A stretch of 55,752 nt of DNA from CAZGSV01 sp964528605 (GTDB lineage: Bacteria > Armatimonadota > Zipacnadia > CAZGSV01). Of the stretch, positions 17,939 through 26,502 are shown one piece after another. The position numbers and the translations under genes were made by a program. The first letter of the stretch is position 1; each line of letters begins with the position of its first letter. The stretch is taken from assembly GCA_964528605.1 (NCBI GenBank), contig CAZGSV010000012.1, positions 1 to 55,752 of the forward strand, read 5' to 3'. The notes under the pieces were generated by a model. The model was not told where the DNA came from. It worked only from the letters and a program-made list of their open reading frames with translations, and made no database searches.

Positions 17939-19360
17939 TCAGGGTTTGCAGACTATAAAGGTCTCTGCGCAGTAAGAGATAGCCTTATTCATATCTGACC
18001 GGTTCAACTTGCTGTGAGCTATTCTTCCTGCAGATATGACCTCGACGGACTTGAATGATGCGCGCGCCAACTCCGTAATATCCGTGATAGACATCAACCG
18101 TGGCCTCGCACCAGTGCTCTTTTCAAACGGGGAGTACGACAAGACTAACGGTACGTCTAAGCGGCGTACCTTTGCAAAGAGCACCGCGAATGCATGCGGA
18201 GCTCTTGACTTGATACAGAATGGCGACTGGTAGCGACCAGTTCGATAGATACCTCTGCTTATCCGGTCATCGCCATCGATGCGAACCGTTGATACGGTTG
18301 GGCAGTCGCGGAGGCAAAGGGTTTCGAGCACATGGTAATACCTGCTATAGTGGTCGCGAGTATATGGCGGATCTGCATATACTACACTGACCTCCCCCGC
18401 CAAAGCGTCCAAAGCGTCCGCGTAGTCGCTTCGGATCACTCGGTGCTTGCCGCTTGACGGCTGCACTGCCAGATAGCGGTCTATCCAAGTAGTAAACGCG
18501 TCGGCAGCATCAATCATCCGGTCGCGCGCGACGCGTCGTGACAGGTTCGGCTTGGGCCTACCATCTGAATAACGTGGACGAATTGGCTGCGCGAACTGCT
18601 TGCCTACGGTATTCACGACTTCGCTTGCCGTGCTCAAGACTGCCGCCAAGAATGCATCTCTCGCCGAGAGCGGAAGTGATGTCACTCCTTCAAGTAGCAT
18701 ATCTATTTGCGACGCCTGAATGTATGAGAAATAGGTCCCACCGAAATAGCGCGTTGCCGTGGAGCTTGGCGTGTCCATCAAGCCGACCCTGCGCAGTCGA
18801 GATACGGTTTCGGTCAGGGCCGAGTGCAGTAGCGAATCGTTGAAACACCTGCCGCCTGTCGCGAATGAAATGATCGAGGCCTGTTCGAGCAACTCGCAGA
18901 GCGGCTCAACGTTTCCGATTTCGGCTTGGTGCCGACAGCTTTGCTCATAGGTAGCCATCGGTTCGATCGCCCAAGACAAGCGACAAGCGTGCTCTGACGA
19001 AAGTGCTCTGCTCAAGAAATGTTTCGCAGCATCCATCGTGACCGAAGGAGGGCTCAGCAGTGCAGAACAGAGTACCCTCGAGTACTCTTGAATATCCACC
19101 GCTACAACTGTGCGCGAAACAGAGAGTTCCCGCGAAACCGTACCTGAGCCAGCGAAAAGATCGCATACCGGGCCGCCGGATGCATCAACCCTGTCAATGA
19201 CTTGCCGAATCAATTCCACAATACGGAGCTTGCTACCCAGATAGTGGATAGGGCGCAGTGCCACGGAACCCCCGGGGGTGGAATTGCTCTGTGGCAATGC
19301 CATGTCTGCTGCCTCAGCGAAATCGAATGTGGTCTGCCAGTTCATCAAGTGACGTTGCAT
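17939..19360 (-). CDS. D12-class N6-adenine DNA methyltransferase (Dam-like, alpha class)
   Basis: A 473-residue alpha-class enzyme. It has the YLGSK opening (residues 40-44, with motif X residues), motif I DLFAGSGT at 67-74, and catalytic DPPY at 330-333 (VVYADPPYTRDHYSRYYHVLE). The region between them is longer than in Dam and would hold the target recognition domain. I chose the ATG at 19360: the stop of the upstream endonuclease gene is TAG at 19364-19362, followed by one base and then this ATG, so translation is probably coupled. Together with the beta-class enzyme it gives two methyltransferases for one nuclease, as expected for an asymmetric recognition sequence. Confidence 0.9.
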   Translation of the reverse strand: MQRHLMNWQTTFDFAEAADMALPQSNSTPGGSVALRPIHYLGSKLRIVELIRQVIDRVDASGGPVCDLFAGSGTVSRELSVSRTVVAVDIQEYSRVLCSALLSPPSVTMDAAKHFLSRALSSEHACRLSWAIEPMATYEQSCRHQAEIGNVEPLCELLEQASIISFATGGRCFNDSLLHSALTETVSRLRRVGLMDTPSSTATRYFGGTYFSYIQASQIDMLLEGVTSLPLSARDAFLAAVLSTASEVVNTVGKQFAQPIRPRYSDGRPKPNLSRRVARDRMIDAADAFTTWIDRYLAVQPSSGKHRVIRSDYADALDALAGEVSVVYADPPYTRDHYSRYYHVLETLCLRDCPTVSTVRIDGDDRISRGIYRTGRYQSPFCIKSRAPHAFAVLFAKVRRLDVPLVLSYSPFEKSTGARPRLMSITDITELARASFKSVEVISAGRIAHSKLNRSDMNKAISYCAETFIVCKP

Positions 19361-19361
19361 T

Positions 19362-20459
19362 CTAATCCTGGACCTGCAATGGCACCCGCCAGAGTGGTGA
19401 GTCTGGCCATGCCTGCCGGAGTACATCCGTATTCGTGATGACACGGCGCATTCGGTCGCCTCCACCTGTACCCACCGCGGTATCCAGGAACGAGTTCATG
19501 ATCCTGTGTTGAGGATTGCTAGGCATCAGAAGTCGATACCTGAAAGTGCGTGATGCAATCTCAACGAAAACCACAATTGGGCGACCTGCCCTTGGATACA
19601 TTAGCCCAGCCGCAGCCTGCAATTCGAAACGGAAGTTCCTGCTCGCTACTGATACGCTTGGGCGAATCTCGAGTGACTCCAGCGAGCCAAAAGGATCAAC
19701 ATGCTGCAACACCACTCTCTGTACTGCGCCGGGTTCCGCGCCGAAGAAGTGGCGGAAGGTATTCAGATCAAAATTCGCCTGATTCCATCGGGTTGACGCG
19801 CGAGGTATCTCAGCAACCAACACTCGAAGCAATCGGGTTGAACCAGCTGCGGCCTCGTCAGCAGCTTCAAGCTCTTCCTCCTCAGGTGTGGGGGGAGGAC
19901 CGCCGGGTCTTCGCCGCCATACGTTCCTCGCGGCCTGAGCCAGCACATCCTCATCATCCAGGGGTCTCAAGTCCGCAGTGTGCACTTCAACCCACCGCAT
20001 CCATTGCGCCTCCAAAGCATTAGCAGCATCCACTTGAAGTTCACCGATGGCAAATGCTTCCCAGTTCCCACGCAGTCCCATTGCAGTTAGGTTGCCGGAA
20101 CCCGTAACGAGAAACCCCTTTGTTCTGTGTCTGAACCAGCAGCATTTTGGGTGAAAGATCGGCTGCCGGAGACTATGGTAGAAAACCCTTACCGTCAAAC
20201 CTGGCAGCTCGCCACTCATCTCCTCGAGTGCCGTCAGTGCCCGTCGGTTGGTTACTTCGTCAACCCCAACAATCAGGTTGAAAGTACCTCTTGTGGCAAA
20301 CCTCATGAACACTTCATCTCTTAGCAAGAGGTCTACGCCCTCAGTTGTCACAAAACCAAATGCACCCGCCCCGCGCGTCGCGCCTTCGCATACCTTAAGT
20401 ATCCTCTCATGAAGAAAAGGTGCTTGCTGGTCTGCCGGATCTTGAATGTATAGTTGCAT
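19362..20459 (-). CDS. BfiI-like type IIS restriction endonuclease of the phospholipase D superfamily
   Basis: A 365-residue protein. The N-terminal part (to about residue 165) is a single PLD-nuclease domain with His103-x-Lys105 (FHPKCC), Ser121-Asn123 (GSGNLT) and Glu134 (GNWEAF). From memory, BfiI uses His105, Lys107, Asn125 and Glu136: the same residues with the same spacings (2, 18, 11). A Pro- and Glu-rich linker (GGPPPTPEEEELEAADEAA, about 190-208) leads to a C-terminal domain that would recognise DNA, as the B3-like domain of BfiI does. BfiI cuts without metal ions as a dimer sharing one active site. I chose ATG 20459 (AGGTGAT upstream) over GTG 20468. It is the first gene of the island operon. 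Confidence 0.82.
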   Translation of the reverse strand: MQLYIQDPADQQAPFLHERILKVCEGATRGAGAFGFVTTEGVDLLLRDEVFMRFATRGTFNLIVGVDEVTNRRALTALEEMSGELPGLTVRVFYHSLRQPIFHPKCCWFRHRTKGFLVTGSGNLTAMGLRGNWEAFAIGELQVDAANALEAQWMRWVEVHTADLRPLDDEDVLAQAARNVWRRRPGGPPPTPEEEELEAADEAAAGSTRLLRVLVAEIPRASTRWNQANFDLNTFRHFFGAEPGAVQRVVLQHVDPFGSLESLEIRPSVSVASRNFRFELQAAAGLMYPRAGRPIVVFVEIASRTFRYRLLMPSNPQHRIMNSFLDTAVGTGGGDRMRRVITNTDVLRQAWPDSPLWRVPLQVQD

Positions 20460-20797
20460 CCTTATCACCTGTCGTGGTTAGAATCCAAATGATACGTCAC
20501 CGATCTATCAGATTATGTTTTCAGCCTCACATTGCGCTTTGATCCCATTTTGATTGTGTACTGCAGTCTCTTTCTTCGCTTCCTCGCTCTCTAAAGCCTC
20601 TTTGTCCAAAACAAGCAAGATTCGTTATATCCGGCTTCTGCAAACAGCGTCTTCGTTCCGTTTCAGCATCACTGCACGGGCAACACCCGCTACTATGACA
20701 ATTATAACACGCAAGCGCGCTCCAGGCTGAACTCATAAACCGCTTCGGACTCCATTGTGGTTTCTAATCTCCAATATCCAATTTCCGACTTCTAGTC
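20460..20797. other. AT-richer intergenic stretch at the right side of the defence island
   Basis: This region is clearly lower in GC than the flanks. It must contain the promoter of the restriction operon, but I see no convincing -35/-10 pair. A 69-codon open frame (20527-20736, minus) has no ribosome binding site or recognisable protein features and is not called. Confidence 0.4.
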
Positions 20798-20825
20798 TGG
20801 TGGGCCCCGCAGGATTCGAACCTGC
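20798..20825 (-). other. tRNA 3'-end fragment (T arm, acceptor strand, CCA)
   Basis: 28 bp, minus strand: T arm GCAGG-TTCGAAT-CCTGC, acceptor 3' strand GGGGCCC, A, CCA. There is no anticodon arm, D arm or 5' acceptor strand beside it. It matches the 3' end of the CAU tRNA at 6015-6042 in 27 of 28 positions. Such fragments are typical remnants of site-specific integration into tRNA 3' ends. Confidence 0.8.
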
Positions 20826-20930
20826 CGCATGGCCGTTGTGGGGCGACTGGTCGGCGCCAAGCCACCCATAGACCGACCGCAGCGCCCGCTCCGGCGCACG
20901 GCTAGGAGAACTCAGCCCCAGACGGCCTGC

Positions 20931-23234
20931 CTACGGCTTGCTCGGCTCACGCACCACGTAGACCGGCCGGAAGACCCCGCCGAGTGTACTCGCCGCCCGG
21001 GCGTGAACGGCGAGCACGTTCTCTTCACCCAGGCGCAGGACGCCCGTCACGTCAACCTCAAACGGCTTGTCCCACTCGTGCCCGGGGAGGTTGTTGGTGT
21101 TCTGGATCTCCACGCCGTTCAGGTAGACCGCGCCGCCTTCGTCGAGCGCACCGAAGCGGAGCGCGACGTGCCCGCCTTGCAGTTCCTGCGGCGCGATGAA
21201 GCGCACGCGCCCCCAGCCGTGGCCCGTTAGGTCCGGGGCCAGCTGGCGAAACCACGCGCTACCCGTGGATACCTCCGCCCACTCGCCGTCATCAAACTCC
21301 GGCCGCCACCATCCCAGCGCCTCCCCTTGCTGCTCCGCATCGCGGCGGAAGCGCCACGTCCTCGGCACCGGGTAGGCCTCCGCGAACTGCTCGCGCCACC
21401 TGGCTATCTTGCCCGGCACGTCCTCGCCGCCCTCGGCGAAGAAGCGTACGTTCTCGGCCTTCACGATCTGCTCCAGTTCGTCGAGCAGCCTGTTGTAGTC
21501 CGTGCCGTCCGGACCTATGCCCTTCACCGTCTCGGGCGCCTGGCAGACCTTCACGTAGAGAATGGGCAACTTGGCCAGTTTGACCCGGCGCCTCGTCTCG
21601 GGGTCCTGGGCCCGGCCTTCGGCTTGAGCGAACAGACTGAACGCCCCATCAAGGAAGTCCCTCGACAGGAAAGCGCTGTCCGGGCCGTAGCGAATGCCCA
21701 GGCCGCGGAGTTTGTCCTCCGAGGGCGGCTTGGAGTGGTTCTCCACCCACATGTTCCAGAGCATGTCGTTGTACTGCCAGATGGGCTCCGCGGCATCGCC
21801 GTAGTAGCCGTAGATGAAATCGCGCATCAGCGCGCGCGTATCCAGAGACGGGTCCCACAACTGCTTTGCCCAAACCCAGGAGCGCATGATCCCGTTCTCG
21901 GAGCCCGCGCCTTGGTACGCGCCCTGGAGCATGACCCCCTTCGCGCCGTGGGCAAAGAAGAAACGGATGTCCTCGGTGACTACCGGCATATTGGGCATCG
22001 GAATCGAGTAGTGGCTGAAGTTCACGGTGTAGTCCCAGATGTCCATCGTCGCGCCGATGGCCTCCCACGCCCTCATGATGCTCTGGAACTTCTCCGTCTC
22101 TTCCACGGTCAGGAACGGCTCCGGCCAAGCGTGGCTGTCGGTGCACAACTGTATGGCGACGTTGGCTCTTGGCCTGGCGGTCTTCGGCGGCACGGCGGTG
22201 TCGAGGTACGCCAGCGTGGATATCTTGACGTGCGGGAATTCATCCTTGATGGCGTCGGCCACGGCGTTGCAGAAGGGGATCAGCGTGCCGGACTTCGACC
22301 CCTCCGCCTCGTCTACGGCCCTGCACTTGGCGCACTCGCAGTAGCCCGTGCCGTCGTTGGGCGACACGCTGATGAGGCGCGCGCTCGGGTCCCTCCTGAG
22401 GATCGCTTTGACGTTCTCGATGGTGATGCGCAGGACTTCGGGGTTCGTCAGACACAACTGCACGGGCCGCCGGACGCCGCCCAGTTCCGAGTAATACTCC
22501 GGGTGGTCGCCGAAGTAGACGTCCGGGGGAACCAGCGTGTTGAAGGTGTGGACGAACAAGGCGTACTTCATGTGGCCGCCGTACTCCTCCGGCACCGGCG
22601 CCGCAGGGCTGTTCGTGCGGTTGCGCAGCGACCAGGTGCCATCGAAAGCGTCCCAGTAGAACGGGTCCCGTATCTCCAGCACGGGCACGACATGCCTGGG
22701 CACCGGGCGGAACTTGAGTTCGCCACGGTGGGGCACGGTGCTCGAGTTCCGCTCATACCACCGGCAGCCGAGGTCCTCCTCGAGCAGCGCGTACACGGCG
22801 TTGATGGGCCCCCGAGTCCTTCCGCCCAGGAGGAACAGGTTCCCGCCGCCGACCGCCATGGCATACCCCTCCTCGCCCAGGTCAACATCGGCCTCGGCCA
22901 GGCCGGCCCGGGCCAGAGCCGCGGTTCCCCCGATGCTGATCAACCTCTTCGCGGGCGCGCGCCGCGCACCCTCGCTCACCACGGCAAAGCGCGCGCCGGT
23001 CATCTCGCGCAGCCAAAGGGCAAGGTCGGATGCGGCCTTGCGTTCCTGAGAGCTGGGCTTCTCCGGCAGAAGGATGACGTAGTTCGACTTGCCGCCCGCT
23101 GCGAGTGTCAGTTCCGGCCCCGGTATGCCTTTCGGCTTCAGGGCGTTCTCCCAGTTCTGGTGCACCTCAACGGCCTCACATAGGCTTCCGCATAGTGCAG
23201 TCGTCAACAGCAAACAGGCCACCCTCTTCAGCAA
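20931..23234 (-). CDS. DUF4838 protein with C-terminal beta-sandwich (putative glycosidase)
   Basis: A 767-residue exported protein. The N-terminal part (about 20-140) is a GH67/GH20-type alpha/beta domain (SSQERKAASDLALWLREMTG, GPINAVYALLEEDLGCRWY). The centre is the DUF4838 TIM barrel (SVSPNDGTGYCECAKCRAVD, IDEF-like DEFPHVKISTLAYLDT, GAKGVMLQGAYQGAGSENG). About the last 120 residues form a GH2-type jelly roll (WAEVSTGSAWFRQ, GAVYLNGVEIQNTNNLPGH). I chose the TTG at 23234, which follows AAAGGGGGCGG and begins a good signal peptide (LKRVACLLLTTALCGSLCEA); the upstream in-frame ATG at 23399 encodes a Cys/Arg-rich stretch unlike a leader. Substrate unknown. Confidence 0.82.
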   Translation of the reverse strand: MLKRVACLLLTTALCGSLCEAVEVHQNWENALKPKGIPGPELTLAAGGKSNYVILLPEKPSSQERKAASDLALWLREMTGARFAVVSEGARRAPAKRLISIGGTAALARAGLAEADVDLGEEGYAMAVGGGNLFLLGGRTRGPINAVYALLEEDLGCRWYERNSSTVPHRGELKFRPVPRHVVPVLEIRDPFYWDAFDGTWSLRNRTNSPAAPVPEEYGGHMKYALFVHTFNTLVPPDVYFGDHPEYYSELGGVRRPVQLCLTNPEVLRITIENVKAILRRDPSARLISVSPNDGTGYCECAKCRAVDEAEGSKSGTLIPFCNAVADAIKDEFPHVKISTLAYLDTAVPPKTARPRANVAIQLCTDSHAWPEPFLTVEETEKFQSIMRAWEAIGATMDIWDYTVNFSHYSIPMPNMPVVTEDIRFFFAHGAKGVMLQGAYQGAGSENGIMRSWVWAKQLWDPSLDTRALMRDFIYGYYGDAAEPIWQYNDMLWNMWVENHSKPPSEDKLRGLGIRYGPDSAFLSRDFLDGAFSLFAQAEGRAQDPETRRRVKLAKLPILYVKVCQAPETVKGIGPDGTDYNRLLDELEQIVKAENVRFFAEGGEDVPGKIARWREQFAEAYPVPRTWRFRRDAEQQGEALGWWRPEFDDGEWAEVSTGSAWFRQLAPDLTGHGWGRVRFIAPQELQGGHVALRFGALDEGGAVYLNGVEIQNTNNLPGHEWDKPFEVDVTGVLRLGEENVLAVHARAASTLGGVFRPVYVVREPSKP

Positions 23235-23450
23235 CGTTCCGCCCCCTTTGCCGCGGTGCGCCGCGGCCCGACATCGGCCACGCGGACCTCGGCAGCAGCG
23301 TGACTGCCTTGCCGCCGCCGATCGTACAAGAGGCTGGGTCCCCCGTCCAAGCAGGGCGACGCCACAGCCGACACCACACGACCGACGGCCGCCGAGCACC
23401 CGGCGGGTTCCGTTCGCATGCGCCCCACCTCGCCGCGTCAGAAGATCCGA

Positions 23451-24227
23451 TCAGCGCGGCCCGTACTCATCCGAGCCCTGCAGCGGCAGCGGGACGATCC
23501 AGATGTTGCGGTACTGCACCGGGTGGCCGTGATCCTGCAACAGGAGCGGCCCGGGCACACCCTCCTTGTCGTCGATCGCGCCCGCGGTCACGCCAGGGAG
23601 TTCGACGTTGTTGTGGATGACGATGCCATTCTGCAATACGGTCACCCGAACCCGCTCCCGCACGTTGCCGCTCTCGTCTAGGCGCGCGCCGCGGAAGACG
23701 ACGTCATACGCCTGCCACTCGAGGGCAGGCTTGCAGGCGCTCACTAGCGGCGCGTACTGGCCGTACATCGCGCCGCAGTCGCCCATGCCAGGGACTTCCC
23801 ACCCGTAGGAGTCAAGGACCTGGATCTCGTAGCGACCGGCCAAGTAGACTCCGCTGTTGCCTTTGGCCTGACCCGTGGCCTCGGGCATGTCCGGGGTGCG
23901 GAACTCCACGTGGAGATAGAAATCAGTAAACGTTGCCTTAGTCATGATGTCGCCGCCGGCCGGGGTCATGGCGCCGTCCTCGATGCGCCAAACAGCCGGC
24001 TCGCCCTCGCGCTTGGTCCAGTTGCTCAGATCCTCTCCGTTGAAGAGCACCACCGCGTTGTCGGGCGCGGGCGCGCCCACCATCGTTGACCCTGCTTTCG
24101 CACACGGCGGCGGCGCACCCTCGGCGAACGAAGCGGTGGCGTGGTACCGCCCGAGATAGCCCAGGACGGCAAAGGAGAGTCCGATTGCAGCGATCAGGCC
24201 TATCCAGAGTCGAGTGCAACGGCTCAC
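23451..24227 (-). CDS. DUF1080 (3-keto-disaccharide hydrolase-type) secreted protein
   Basis: 258 residues with one N-terminal hydrophobic segment (LWIGLIAAIGLSFAVLGYL), serving as signal peptide or anchor. The DUF1080 concanavalin-like sandwich follows (VVLFNGEDLSNWTKREGEPAVWRIEDGAM, FYLHVEFRTPDMP, GNSGVYLAGRYEIQVLDSYG, GPLLLQDHGHPVQYRNIWIVPL). Members bind or cleave glycosides, including 3-keto sugars, and are abundant in Planctomycetota and relatives. The gene lies 217 bp upstream of DUF4838 on the same strand. The enzymatic role in this protein is inferred from the family only. Confidence 0.88.
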   Translation of the reverse strand: MSRCTRLWIGLIAAIGLSFAVLGYLGRYHATASFAEGAPPPCAKAGSTMVGAPAPDNAVVLFNGEDLSNWTKREGEPAVWRIEDGAMTPAGGDIMTKATFTDFYLHVEFRTPDMPEATGQAKGNSGVYLAGRYEIQVLDSYGWEVPGMGDCGAMYGQYAPLVSACKPALEWQAYDVVFRGARLDESGNVRERVRVTVLQNGIVIHNNVELPGVTAGAIDDKEGVPGPLLLQDHGHPVQYRNIWIVPLPLQGSDEYGPR

Positions 24228-24293
24228 ACTAACACCTCCCTCTTCCTAGTTCTTCCCTGCCGCAAGGTAACACCCGGCAAGGCGCCCCATTGC

Positions 24294-24360
24294 CCTGCCC
24301 CCATTACTGGTGTCAGATGTTATGACAGGCTGCTGGGGTATGCAACCCTGGCCGTCCGGC
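24294..24360. repeat. Dispersed intergenic repeat, copy C
   Basis: Carries the CCTGCCCCCATT, CAGATGTTATG and GGGTATGCAACCCTGGCCG blocks found in copies A (5765) and B (31971). It overlaps the 3' end of the small membrane-protein gene, which therefore borrows its last codons from the repeat. Confidence 0.5.
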
Positions 24361-24513
24361 TCCGCCTGCCCGAGCCGCTGGGCTCTGGCCACGGCCAGGG
24401 CCACGCTCCGCCCGCCGGGGGCGGAGGGCATAGCCGTACACAAGAACCCCCGCGAGCACCACGAGGGGCGCGGCGCTGACCAACGTCCAAACCCTGCGCG
24501 GTCCGCTAGACAT
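24313..24513 (-). CDS. Small single-pass membrane protein, C-terminus derived from a repeat
   Basis: 66 residues from ATG 24513, with a strong ribosome binding site (GGAGGAAAGTGC before ATG). Residues 1-8 are basic; about 9-28 form one transmembrane helix (VWTLVSAAPLVVLAGVLVYGYA), followed by the basic stretch RPRR. From about residue 40 the composition changes to Gly/Ala/Pro/Arg, and the coding sequence enters repeat copy C. This suggests that the original C-terminus was lost when the repeat arrived. Function unknown. Confidence 0.5.
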   Translation of the reverse strand: MSSGPRRVWTLVSAAPLVVLAGVLVYGYALRPRRAERGPGRGQSPAARAGGAGRPGLHTPAACHNI

Positions 24514-24670
24514 GCACTTTCCTCCGGCCGGCGATCACAACCTCACCGACGCTCAAGTGAAGCCAGCCCAACTAGGGTGGCAACAAGTCCTCAGCCGCTC
24601 GGCCTAGACGACGAAGCAGCACGTAAAACTAAAGCAGTCCTCCTCAAGGTCACACCGCCCTGGGCCGCCA

Positions 24671-25873
24671 TCAGAAGCAAGCGATCAGCTTCAGCGCCAG
24701 CCGCCCGCCCGTCGCGCCGTGTCGCACAGGAATAGTCGCGCGCTTTCCACATAAGGCCTGTGTCCCCACTGCCACACAGACCGTGGCAACCGCCAGGGCG
24801 GGAATCGCCATTCGTAATCCCTGGCCCGCCCAGGCCGTGAGGTGCCAGCCCTGATTGCCGTTGCTCCCCGTCAGCGGCGTCACAGTGTAGAGAACAAACA
24901 GGAAAGCCGCTCCGGCTGCCGAGCAGAGCACTCGCCGCCTAACCCACCAGTGTCTGCGGATCAATCCGATGCAGCCCAGGATCGCGCACCCCATGAGAAT
25001 GACGAGGCCCGGCAATCCGAATTCGCACCTAAGCAGGTGGCCAAAGAGGCGATAGTCACCGGCGGCCCGAAAATCGAATATCCCGAACACGGTACTGTGG
25101 AAGCCTCCGTACTGCGGCGCCAGGTGAAGTATCCGCCCCGTCTCCCATAGATTCTTCGCATACCACCAACCCGCGAATGGAATGACAGCCAGTGCAACCG
25201 GGATCGCAACACGCAATAAATGGGGAGGACAATGGTGCCTGAGTGATACAACCAAGAGCCCGCCAGCCAGCGCACCATATACCAGGCCGCTCGCTTTGAC
25301 CGCAGGCATCGCGGCAATGCTGATAAGGGCCAAGGCACAAACGCCTCGTCCCCCGCCTTGCCAGACTCGCGCGATTGCATACAGCCCCAGCATAAAGAAT
25401 GCAGCCATAGGCACATCTACCCGTAAGCCCCCCACTTGTCTGAGCACGGTTGGGCTGCTCATCATCAATAGTGCGGCCCATGGCGCGGCCACGTCCGCGC
25501 CCAGTTGCACGGCCACCCTCCACACCGCAAACCCCAGTAACAACCAGGCTATGAGATTAGGCACCCTCGCGGCACCTGCCCCATTGGTCAATCGCGCGAG
25601 ACCCCCAACCAGGCCCTCCCACATAAACGGGTAGCGGGGCAGCGCGTGCTGCAGATTGAATGATGGGTCTATCCATGCTCTAGCATCGCCTAGCGCCCAG
25701 GCCGCCCACCCGTGATAGGTCCTGCTGTCGAAATCGTTGACCGGGCCACGCGTGATCTGCAGTCCATAGCAGAGCAGTACTCCACAGGCGACGACCCAAC
25801 CATAGCGCAGCACGAAACGCCAGAGATCAAGCAATCGTATCATGTCCGGCACTTGGTTCCTCATCCCGTTCAT
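24671..25873 (-). CDS. Polytopic membrane protein, GT-C glycosyltransferase-like
   Basis: 400 residues with about nine or ten predicted transmembrane segments (for example VVACGVLLCYGLQI, LIAWLLLGFAVWRVAV, VAIPVALAVIPFAGWWY, LVILMGCAILGCIGLI). The first extracytoplasmic loop, after TM1, contains NDFDSRTYHGWAAWAL, with acidic residues where GT-C (PMT/ArnT-type) enzymes keep their catalytic Asp. A lipid-linked sugar transferase role is therefore likely but not proven. It begins 5 bp after the stop of the CBM9-like gene. A later in-frame ATG (MIRLLDLW) is an alternative start. Confidence 0.6.
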   Translation of the reverse strand: MNGMRNQVPDMIRLLDLWRFVLRYGWVVACGVLLCYGLQITRGPVNDFDSRTYHGWAAWALGDARAWIDPSFNLQHALPRYPFMWEGLVGGLARLTNGAGAARVPNLIAWLLLGFAVWRVAVQLGADVAAPWAALLMMSSPTVLRQVGGLRVDVPMAAFFMLGLYAIARVWQGGGRGVCALALISIAAMPAVKASGLVYGALAGGLLVVSLRHHCPPHLLRVAIPVALAVIPFAGWWYAKNLWETGRILHLAPQYGGFHSTVFGIFDFRAAGDYRLFGHLLRCEFGLPGLVILMGCAILGCIGLIRRHWWVRRRVLCSAAGAAFLFVLYTVTPLTGSNGNQGWHLTAWAGQGLRMAIPALAVATVCVAVGTQALCGKRATIPVRHGATGGRLALKLIACF

Positions 25874-25878
25874 TGGGC

Positions 25879-26502
25879 TTAGGGCCGGATCACTAGATAG
25901 CCAAACCCTTGGCTGGCTGGATTGTCACTTTCTCGGCAGGCAATGAACGATGTGAGATTGGTAAGTGTCTTGGTGGGTACGCCGCCCGACAGGGTGCTGT
26001 CCAAAGCCGTCAGCACGATCCGGTCACGCGTTCGGATACATGCTATGTGGTTGCCCGAGGCGTCTATGTTGACCCCGGTCCAGTCGTCAGACCAGAAGTC
26101 CTCGCTGTTGCGCTTGGTCTCGCGGGCGCCGATCTCGCCGGGCTTGCTGTCGTAGCAGTAGAAGGCGAAGTAGGCCGCCCGTGAGTCGTAGCACATCCAG
26201 ACTCTGGTCGGCTCGCTGGCCGGACGCTTCTTCGGGGGATAGCGGAAGCCCTCGACCATAGGGGCCGACTGCCAGCACGCGTCGCCTAGCACCCCGTCAA
26301 TGACCGGCGCCTGTTCCGCCTTCACCGCCTGAATCACCGGGTGCTGCCACTCGTCGCCCTCCGCCCGCGCGCCGGCTGTTGGCAGGCCTACCAAAGCCAA
26401 CAGGCACAGAACAATCGGCCCCCACCTATCGGCCCCCAACGCAACCACCCCCGCTGGCGCGCCCTCCACCGCTCCGGAGCCCGTGCATAGGGCCTCTCCC
26501 AC
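25879..26502 (-). CDS. Truncated CBM9/DUF5916-N-like domain protein
   Basis: 207 residues as drawn. A hydrophobic export segment (WGPIVLCLLALVGLPTAGARA) is preceded by 25 non-leader residues, so the true start may be GTG 26448 or a later TTG. Residues 60-155 match the carbohydrate-binding family 9-like domain that opens DUF5916 proteins (APVIDGVLGDACWQSA, RVWMCYDSRAAYFAFYCYD, SDDWTGVNIDASG). The usual remainder of the domain and any following barrel are absent, and the last 50 residues do not look like the family. It is probably a 3'-truncated relic or a short binding protein. Confidence 0.55.
   Translation of the reverse strand: MGEALCTGSGAVEGAPAGVVALGADRWGPIVLCLLALVGLPTAGARAEGDEWQHPVIQAVKAEQAPVIDGVLGDACWQSAPMVEGFRYPPKKRPASEPTRVWMCYDSRAAYFAFYCYDSKPGEIGARETKRNSEDFWSDDWTGVNIDASGNHIACIRTRDRIVLTALDSTLSGGVPTKTLTNLTSFIACRESDNPASQGFGYLVIRP

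Noticed and set aside
20527..20736. A 69-codon minus-strand ORF next to the restriction operon as a controller protein.
   Set aside because: No ribosome binding site, Ser/Cys-rich translation, no helix-turn-helix.
6015..20825. A 14.8-kb integrative element between the CAU tRNA and the tRNA fragment.
   Set aside because: The fragment lies on the 5' side of the intact tRNA, the wrong side for simple 3'-end integration. No integrase is seen, and most genes between are ordinary catabolic genes.
21327..23183. A 618-codon plus-strand open frame opposite DUF4838.
   Set aside because: Antisense shadow with unnatural composition.
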